A stretch of 64,000 nt of DNA from Desarmillaria ectypa (taxonomy: Eukaryota; Basidiomycota; Agaricomycetes; Agaricales; Physalacriaceae). Below are positions 57,192 to 64,000 of this stretch, in pieces (the stretch's first letter is position 1; every line of letters starts with the position of its first letter). The notes under the pieces were generated by a model. It made no database searches and was not told the origin of the DNA. It saw only the letters and a program-made list of their open reading frames with translations. Made by a program: the position numbers and the translations under genes. The DNA lies in NCBI GenBank assembly GCA_030407005.1, contig JAUDYN010000009.1, forward strand, positions 744,001-808,000. Reading direction: 5' to 3'.

Positions 57192-58140
57192 ATGAATCTC
57201 AACATCGCCAATCCAGGAGGCTCAGAATATGCTCCCAAAAATCTTCAGAATGTTTCTGCTGTCCCCGCCATTGGTTCACCTGCTGGTACACTTCCCCACT
57301 GGGCGGACTTTTATCAATTACCCGTTGAGAACAACATCTTAGCCGGCACGGAATGGATCTATTTCCTGTGGGCCGTCCTTCGCTGCACAACTCCTTCTTC
57401 ATATCGCGCCTCCAGAGAGCTTGATGAGACGTCTAGTGGCCTGGCAAGCCGTCTTTAGTATACTCGCGAAACTTGTATCTGTATATAACGTCTAGAGAGT
57501 TATGCACTCTTCTCACGCAGTCCCGTTCCTGGGATGAGTGCATTCTCTTCAAGCTGTCAGTCAGGAAGTTAGTATCTTTCCTTTACCTGACTCGACTACA
57601 GTATCAGTGAGGCGCATATTCGAACAAAAACACTTCATACTGGCTACGACGTCCTCGAATGTCAAGAGTACCTTCAAGGTGTCTGCCCCGCGCTTATCAA
57701 CGACATTCTCCGGGAAATCCAGACCTGTGACTCCGAAAAAATGTAGCCTTCAGTGTCGATCTTCGCCTTAGGTGCAAAGCTGCTGGGCCTATCTTGGAGC
57801 ACAAGATGTGGACGTTGCAAAAGGTGCTCACTAGACAACAGAGTCATCGAATCATCTTTCCTTCAACCATGCGACGCTCATCTTCTCTCATTACTGCATC
57901 ACTCAGAATCTCAACCTCGGGAATCATGCTGGATTTCTCGATTGTTTCTTCCGTGTTCTGTTGGCACTAGCTTTCGTGTGCCCACTTTCGGCGTTCGCCT
58001 TGACCATTTTCGGTATTGCTCTTGATTCCGGATTCATGAACTTTGTAATTTTTGTTCTGTCGTTCTGTCCTTTGTTGGCGACGATGAGTACATGTTTTCT
58101 AATGCAAATGGTCGTGTCACAGCTCAATCTCGCCTAGCAA
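57192..58140 (+). pseudogene. membrane-family copy F, degenerate
   Basis: ATG 57192 opens exon 1 with ADFYQLPVENNILAGTEWIY and FLWAVLRCTTPSSYRAS, closely related to copy D. Exon 2 remnants at about 57640-57740 read YLQGVCPALINDILREIQTC and then stop. Two apolar stretches at about 57940-58090 (LLALAFVCPLSAFALTIFGI; FMNFVIFVLSFCPLLATM) represent the membrane helices. Then the sequence changes to an unrelated multi-pass gene at 58188. The conserved AESEG box and tail are absent. Confidence 0.5.
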
Positions 58141-58187
58141 GCAATGTCAGTTCGTACGCGTGCAAAATTGTCTCCCAAGTAGACACC

Positions 58188-58886
58188 ATGGATACGGACG
58201 CATTCAAGCTTATTTTAGCCTGGCAAGCCGCTTTATTGATACTCGCAGAACTCGTATCTGTATATAAATCTCTCGCTGGAGACTATCTTGCGTCTAGGGA
58301 TTATTGCGATTTGCATCTACGAGTAAGTCTTTTCTTCTTGATTCACACCTACAACTAATTATCGTTTCCGTGCTTTAGCTACGTCCGCACTCTTCCCGCA
58401 GAATACAAGTTCTGGCGAGATAAAGGGCCTCAGATTCGACTCAAGTATGTTGTTCTGATATCTTCTTCGGGTCAAAAAGGATGTTCCTGTACTAGTTTTG
58501 TCCTTTTTGTCCTCATTCGTTACATCAGTATCATAACATTGGTTATCAGCAATGTTGGGTACTTTTCACACGCGTTTTGGGCAAAAGCTTGCAAGAATTT
58601 CTACATGGTTGCCGTCGCCATGAAAAGTCGGCACCACCGTGTTCTGCCCTTTCGTTTAATTCACTTTTCCATTCTAGTCCTGCAGACCACAATATACCAA
58701 TTCATCCTCGGGATTAGGTGAGTCTTAGACCTAGAGCTTGTACTTCCCCGCACGCTGATTTCCCGGCTAGAGCGTATAGCATTTCTCAACGTTCTCATCA
58801 CATCAAAATATTCCTCGGTGCCTTCACTGTGCTTATCACGGTATTGGAATGGTTCACAAACGGGAAGTGCGTCGCTCCCTCTATTC
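58188..58886 (+). pseudogene. multi-pass membrane protein gene, partial or broken
   Basis: ATG 58188 begins MDTDAFKLILAWQAALLILA, continuing ELVSVYKSLAGDYLASRDYC. Later exons read YVRTLPAEYKFWRDKGPQIR, then FVLFVLIRYISIITLVISNV with GYFSHAFWAKACKNFYMVAV, then LQTTIYQFILGIRAYSISQR and HIKIFLGAFTVLITVLEWFT. The pattern (EYxFW, RYxxI, RxY) resembles basidiomycete DUF6533-like multi-pass proteins. Most splices work, but the first junction (about 58325/58379) is out of frame by the available sites and the gene ends early at 58886. I treat it as partial; a missed splice site could rescue it. Confidence 0.4.
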
Positions 58887-59214
58887 TTTGAATTGAAATC
58901 GAAACGAGGCAATTTTCAACAACTGCACCTCGGGGAATGATCCATCAAAGTTGGTAAACTGGACGTTCTACATTTGAGCTATGTTGTTCGTCTTTTCACT
59001 CGGAGTCCTGTCCCCTCGGGCGCTGATACCATCCCCCCGGATACGCTATGGCAACTCGGGGAATATCTACCTACTACCTTTTCACTGTTATATATTCCGC
59101 GCTAATACGATGCCGAGGTGTAGTCAATATATAAGGATACTGATAAATTGAAGTACGCAATTCCAGTAATTGTGTTGTAATGTATGGCACGTAGATATCA
59201 TATTTTTGACTTGT
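58887..59214. other. no supported gene
   Basis: AT-rich flank of the solo LTR. Nothing was recognised. Confidence 0.4.
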
Positions 59215-59472
59215 AAGACTGTTGTGAAAAACGGGGGATGAATAGATCAGTTCGTTCCCAGTTAGTACATGCGCAGTGTCAGGCCAATAGTATTGCGCTT
59301 GGCTGAGCTCTGCAAACGCATGCAGATGTACACTACTGTACCTACTTATATACTAAATGCTAATGTACTAGAATCTTCTACAACTTTCCTAATATTTCTC
59401 TCTTAATCAGCAAGTTCGGCATGATGCCGGATTGCCATCATCTCGGCTCAACTCTCAAATCCCAACAAAGAC
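59215..59472. mobile_element. second solo LTR (248 bp) with 5-bp target duplication
   Basis: The LTR is 59220-59467, flanked by AAGAC at 59215-59219 and 59468-59472. By eye it differs from the copy at 21977-22224 by a single base (59275 A versus 22032 G), again a CpG transition. Confidence 0.9.
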
Positions 59473-59559
59473 ACGACACGCTGTTAATATGTAGCTGAAG
59501 TCGAAGATTGAGTTTGATGAGTCTGACTTGCGTCATGCATTTCTTGTGCTGGTTCTTCA

Positions 59560-60025
59560 GTCCGTCCTTTGAGACCCTCCACCAAGTCCTAGATGCCTTC
59601 CGGCAATTTCTTTCGGTATCATCGTCTCCTATCCTATTACTATCTGACTCTAATATCGTCTTAGGGTCTGGCGTTGATGCATGAGGTCTGGCTATAAATC
59701 ACGCAGTCGTTCCTCGGTCCCTCCTATCGATTATTATTTTATTGATTTTGAGCTGTCTGTTCTCGTACGCGACAACATATTTCTGGCGTATACTCAAGTC
59801 GGTCAAGACCGATCGGTTCCTGAGTGGGCCACACCAGACGAGCCGTACGATCCTTTCAAACTAGATGTCTACCAGCTTGGAAACGTGTTCCGCAAGACAA
59901 TCCTTCAGTCCCGACCTCGTCGTATCTGTCATAGGTCATCCGGGTCAAACAAGAGGGCGCTACTCATGATGTTGGATCTTTTCGATGAGTGTAGAAATAA
60001 GTTTCTACCCGTTCGGATGCCATGA
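59560..60025 (+). pseudogene. protein kinase C-lobe fragment
   Basis: Exon-like SFETLHQVLDAFRQFLS, then after a short intron GLALMHE, precede a frame change. From 59681 an open frame carries IDYYFIDFELSVLVRD, then VGQDRSVPEW and PYDPFKLDVYQLGNVF. This is the activation-segment and helix-F part of the fungal kinase-like proteins whose canonical form reads YYFIDFGLS and VGxDxTVPE. The glycine loop, Lys and HRD segments are missing or destroyed, so this is a pseudogene remnant unrelated in detail to the FunK1 gene at 52.4 kb. Confidence 0.55.
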
Positions 60026-61821
60026 AGTTTGCAAGTTCCTTCTATATCTGATATGGCTGAGCTTGCTGTCTCTTATCTTATATTCGGAGGTTCATTGTTC
60101 GACACGATTCATGAAATCGATACGAAGAAGGGGGAAAGGCGCGAATATTCCAGTATCAGCTTTATCACTTGCATAAACTATCATATATACTATTTCCAAC
60201 GAAAATGGAGTACTCACGGGGGCATACACCCCATAGTGAAATCCTTCATCGGGGGTCATTTCTTAGTATCGAATCTCTTATTCTTCCAAGTTCTTGATAC
60301 GCATATAGAACCGGGTTGGTAAGAGTTTGGCCAATGGCCCTTAAATAGCGAGCGTAAACTTTAAAGCCACGCGACGCGTCGAGTCACACGTGACTTTGAC
60401 TCCGCGCTCTTTGTTTTGCTCTCCCATCATCTCTTGGGAAGTCAACGATTTTCTCAGATATCCTGTCTTCTCTGGTGTTTCTTTTTACGTGTAATTGTCT
60501 AGAACTTCAAACGGTTGCTAGTCCCTAACAAAGCAAGTTGTCTCCCGCTAGGGTAATAACCCCAAATCTACCATTACGGGCTGACAGGGAAGAAACAGAA
60601 TTGTAACCTTTCGCTTCGACTATCACGGAGCTTGACATAGCTTGACTAGGAGACGAAGGACTCGGAGGTAGTCGATATGGCGACAGAAGATAACGAATAT
60701 TTCGGAGAGGCGACAAGCCTATATCACTTCATATTGGGCGATAAGCGTGATACTGAACAAAGGTTCGAGTGCATATATGCTTTTTATCGTCTCTAAATAC
60801 CAGCTGAATGACCAATTGCTGCACTCTGCAGAACACTACAGTCAGAGTAACGGCCAGGACGCCGAGCTCTGCGATGCCCATCAGCACGACATCATCTACA
60901 GTGAAGAATTCGTCATGTGCTATCTTCAGCGTACATCAATATTCAACCCTTCATGGTAAATTTGGATATTCCGACATCTTCGACTTCATGACCACGGAAT
61001 GTCCGGACCGCCAATATGATCGGTCACTTTGAAGCCGATGATATTTTACTGGTTTGCTTCTGACCACAACAGGCTTGATTCGCCCTCCACTTTGCTCTTT
61101 CTTTTTCTTTGTCTCGTATCGTAAAAATCCGCGAGATCCTGTTCACTTAGCTCAAGAAATATTCCAGACCCACTCGAGCCTCGAGAACGACAGACAGAAA
61201 AGCAATGGCATAGTAAAGCCGTAATTGTCTCCGCAAGTTACTTTCCAGCCGCAAGACTACCATTTCCTGTTCTGTTCTTGGAAGTGGCGTGTCACTTACG
61301 CCGTGCCGCCCATCTTTTTCGCTGGAGGTCAATGGAGTCAAGCTGTCTATTTTAGTCCATCAGCTCCATCGATGACTCGATAAGCACTACTAATACTGGT
61401 ATAAGGCATTCTGGACGTCTGATGGCGTCTCTGTTTGTCTGGAACGTGCATGGTTCGAGTGGTGCGCGAAATGAAACATGATACCCGTGGGTATACACTC
61501 ATCTTCACTTGCAGCATACAACATTTCTTCCACCAGCGCCAAAAATCTTTGTGTAGGATATGAAGGATTGTTTTAAGATGTACAAACCACTGCGTATGCT
61601 CCCATTGTAATGCCAGAAATTCGACAGCTGAAATGTTCAACACAGCCATCAGTGCCATGTGCACGCACTAGCGCCACGCGTCCGTATGTCGTGAAGTGCC
61701 GGAAGAGGTTATCACATTTTACGTTTTACCAATTTGACCGTGCGACAATCATAGATACCGTGGTTATTTATAGCTCCAACCTCTTTTTTCAATAATCTAC
61801 CTCTGACCACGTCGTACAACC
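60026..61821. other. 1.8 kb with no supported gene
   Basis: Several ORFs of 60-105 codons occur (60029-60322 and 60808-61032 on +, 61664-61347 on -) with no motif or splice partner. A tract at about 60385-60400 resembles the E-box region before the FunK1 gene, so a lost kinase copy is possible but not shown. Confidence 0.35.
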
Positions 61822-63326
61822 ATGGTGGCGGCACCGGCGCCGTCTTTCCTGGAACTCCCCGTGGATATTCATTTCGAAATACTATGGCATATAGATCTAC
61901 GTGAGGCATTGCCGTTGCTTCATGTAGGTCATCATTGTACTATTATTGTTAGCCAGCTCATGAGGTCTTTCGCAGTCTGCCTCCGAGTTCTTCAACTCTC
62001 GGGAACTGTGGAGTCATATCCTTCACGCGACACGCAAGATATCACCCATAGCATGTCCTCCTCGAGAAGACTTATCCTCGCTCAGTTGCAGCACCCTCAG
62101 AAAGATCGCGTACCGCGTTATCTTTCTATGGAAGAACTGGTCGTTGCCTAGTCCTAAAGCGCAGTACTGGAAGCGAACAGAAACGAAACATTACAAACCG
62201 GCGAGCACGGACGAATGTTTTCTCGCTGTTATCCCCGGAACGCACCTTGTGGTAACGGGCTCTGCTGCAAGAGAAATTGTCAGCTGCTGGGATACGAAGA
62301 TTGGGACCTGTGTTGGCATCGTGAGAGATGTAGGGAAACTGCACTCAGTATCGTATCCCTCTTACAGTGTCCCCGGCCGAATGGTGTTGGCATATGTGTC
62401 TTCCTATGACAGCATGTTGTGAGTTTTCTCCTTTGGCCTTCCTGTTCTGTGATAACTGATGAAGAAATAGAACTGCCTATGCTGCAGGAATCTGCGTGGA
62501 TTACGCCGATCGAAGCTCGGTCAAATTTGAACAGACTTTCCGTACGGAAATAACCCTCGGGGAATCTTTTTCCCATTCGTACATCACGCTTGCCATCAAT
62601 GATCGATACTTAGTCGCGCTGGCGTGGCATACGCAAAAGCTTCGCGCAGGTTTTGGCGTGAAGAATCTTCAATCTACTGTTGAGAGCAAATTCATCATAA
62701 ACGCCGTCCCCGAGGCATCATTACCAGAACCGTCCATCAAAACTCACCTTGACGGTTACATTTCCGGAAACACACTCAACGTCATCAAGCACGCTCGGAA
62801 CACGTACACCGTCCATGAGTATACATTGTCATCTGACCTATCAGCCAGCGAGATATTCTTGCGGCCACCGGTAGTGCAACCTCCTCTACCGCAGTTTACA
62901 TCCAACATACATAACTGTCCTTCGACCGGGCGGTCCGTATCGCATACCTCCGTCCTTCCCGGCTACCGCGTTCGATACTCCTTCCAGTCTCCGCAGGACG
63001 AGCGAAAGGAGTTCGAGTTCTCGTTTCCGCGGTGCGAGATGATGGAAGCAATTCCTGCTGCGTCAGGCAGACACGTGTTAGTTCATTACATGGACGGAAC
63101 CGCGGGGGACCGTGTTAAGCTTTTGAAGCTTGCAGGGGATAAGAGCTGCTCGATGCACGATCTTCATCTGCCTCTGGATATCAATCTTGTAGATCATCTC
63201 AATGAGGGACGGGGAATGGGCAGTTGGCACGGGAATAGGAGGGGCAGTATCGAGATTGACGAGAGCCTGGGGGTAGTATACTTGTTGATGGACGGCGGGA
63301 TTATCTGGGCCGTTGGATATTCTTGA
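61822..63326 (+). CDS. F-box protein with a beta-propeller-like C-terminus
   Basis: ATG 61822 starts MVAAPAPSFLELPVDIHFEI, continuing LWHIDLREALPLLH, a clear F-box. After a first intron whose ends I could not fix (about 61925-61965), the frame reads SASEFFNSRELWSHILHATR, then AIPGTHLVV-type strands, to 62418. Intron 2 is 62419-62470, and the last exon 62471-63326 runs to TGA after GVVYLLMDGGIIWAVGYS. The repeated short strands with WD-like ends (VSCWDTKIGTCVG) fit a WD-type propeller for substrate binding in an SCF ubiquitin ligase. The only doubt is the first intron: in-frame joining needs a weak GTCATC donor and gives a 37-bp intron, so either the site is unusual or a small indel is present. 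Confidence 0.65.
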
Positions 63327-63880
63327 AGAGCTCCACTGTGAGTTTGGTTTTGCAGCAGATGACCATAAATTTGGAACTGATGCTTTATGTAGATCGAATA
63401 AAGACCGTAGTGTAATTTTATGTGATAGAACCATGGTAATACTAATCCTTCGTTCCTATGAATCCTCGGCCTGACACCTCGGGTATTACAGTGCAGGCAC
63501 GTCGCGTCTCTTCGTGAACATCGTTAGGAGAAGGATTATTTCCACGTATTGCGGTCTTTGATCCTTTGACGTCAACCCGTTGGTTAGTTGACTTATAGCA
63601 GCGACTTCTCTCTCAAGGGCAACTAAACTCTACTTCCTACTACGAACCTTTCCCGCATTCTTGACTGGCTTGCCGCGGACCTTCGACGATTAGAACTAGA
63701 TAAGATGACCATTCTTTTGAGGTGTCGCGAACCTTGGAGATGGTTCTTTTACTCGTCGCAGAACCCTCAGTGGACCTCTGCATTTTGCCTCGCGCCATCG
63801 ATGCTTCAGGACGAGATGAGTATATATAGTGTGCGAGATGGGCTCTATCTGGCTAGCATCTTGCATTCGCTCTTCTAGCT
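63327..63880. promoter_or_regulatory. intergenic, with TATA box for the gene at the right edge
   Basis: TATATATAG at 63821-63829 lies 52-60 bp upstream of the ATG at 63881. No other element was seen. Confidence 0.4.
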
Positions 63881-64000
63881 ATGTCTTTCATTCGGGCTTC
63901 ATCTACTGTCATCCAGGCCATTGTGCACCAAGCTGCTCTGACTTGCCCGAATCCTACACCCAGAAAAGGTCGTTACCACACAGAAGCACATTTCATTCTC
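63881..64000 (+). CDS. start of a gene that runs off the window
   Basis: ATG 63881 opens 40 codons (MSFIRASSTVIQAIVHQAAL, then TCPNPTPRKGRYHTEAHF) to the edge. The basic, Ser/Thr-rich, acid-free beginning would suit a mitochondrial presequence, but the rest is outside and I cannot name it. An upstream TATA box supports a real start. Confidence 0.35.
   Translation, partial: MSFIRASSTVIQAIVHQAALTCPNPTPRKGRYHTEAHFIL

Noticed and set aside
48576..61795. Shared phrase FTFYQFD at about 48.65 kb and 61.72 kb
   Set aside because: Only about 14 bases agree and flanks differ. Too short to call a repeat.
1..64000. CRISPR arrays, bacterial operons, plasmid or phage genes
   Set aside because: No regularly spaced repeats. 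Introns and gene content are clearly those of a fungal nucleus.

Overview
The window looks like nuclear DNA of a mushroom-forming basidiomycete (Agaricomycetes). The evidence is the gene set: a FunK1-type kinase, DUF6535 and DUF6534 membrane proteins, several F-box genes and an HNH_2 nuclease. Genes are cut by many introns of about 48-56 bp with GT..AG ends, and copia and chromodomain-gypsy LTR retrotransposons are present. All exon joins were made by eye from splice signals and reading-frame continuity. Where they close perfectly (DUF6535, HNH, acyl-CoA oxidase/dehydrogenase, NRAMP, FunK1, two copies of a membrane-protein family) I am confident; elsewhere I say so.

Layout. 1-0.4 kb: 3' end of an NmrA-like reductase. 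1.0-3.8 kb (-): DUF6535 gene. 4-9 kb: poorly resolved minus-strand exons, including a broken coiled-coil/F-box gene. 9.3-11.2 kb (-): DUF6534 gene. 13.5-15.0 kb (+): HNH nuclease. 15-18.4 kb: no gene I can support. 18.5-20.4 kb (+): acyl-CoA oxidase/dehydrogenase. 20.8-27.9 kb: a duplicated, decaying block with two related F-box genes and two copies of an unnamed membrane-protein family, one of them hit by a retrotransposon that left a solo LTR. 28.3-29.8 kb (-): NRAMP metal transporter. 31.6-44.7 kb: nested retrotransposons. 47.4-59 kb: four more members of the membrane family in varying decay, a FunK1 kinase and a second solo LTR. 59.5-64 kb: kinase fragment, F-box/beta-propeller gene and the start of another gene.

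The centrepiece is the nested insertion. A full-length chromodomain gypsy element (31750-40246, + strand, TSD TTTCA) sits inside the 3' LTR of an older copia element (31617-44681, - strand, TSD GCCTG). The copia polyprotein is one continuous frame broken by four stops. Three of these are TGA codons that fit CGA decay, and all four differences between its two LTRs are CpG transitions. The gypsy element has near-identical LTRs, an intact pol ORF, and a primer-binding site that is a 13-nt perfect complement of its own predicted mRNA 5' end, the arrangement of Tf1-type self-priming elements. Upstream of its gag domain two long ORFs overlap in different frames, and its gag/pol junction carries a 12-bp hairpin shaped like a tRNA acceptor/T-arm.

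The second theme is local gene-family birth and death. At least six copies of one membrane-protein family lie in this window with their upstream flanks. Two are intact (432 and 326 aa); the others are inactivated by a solo LTR, loss of the membrane-spanning part, or frameshifts and stops.
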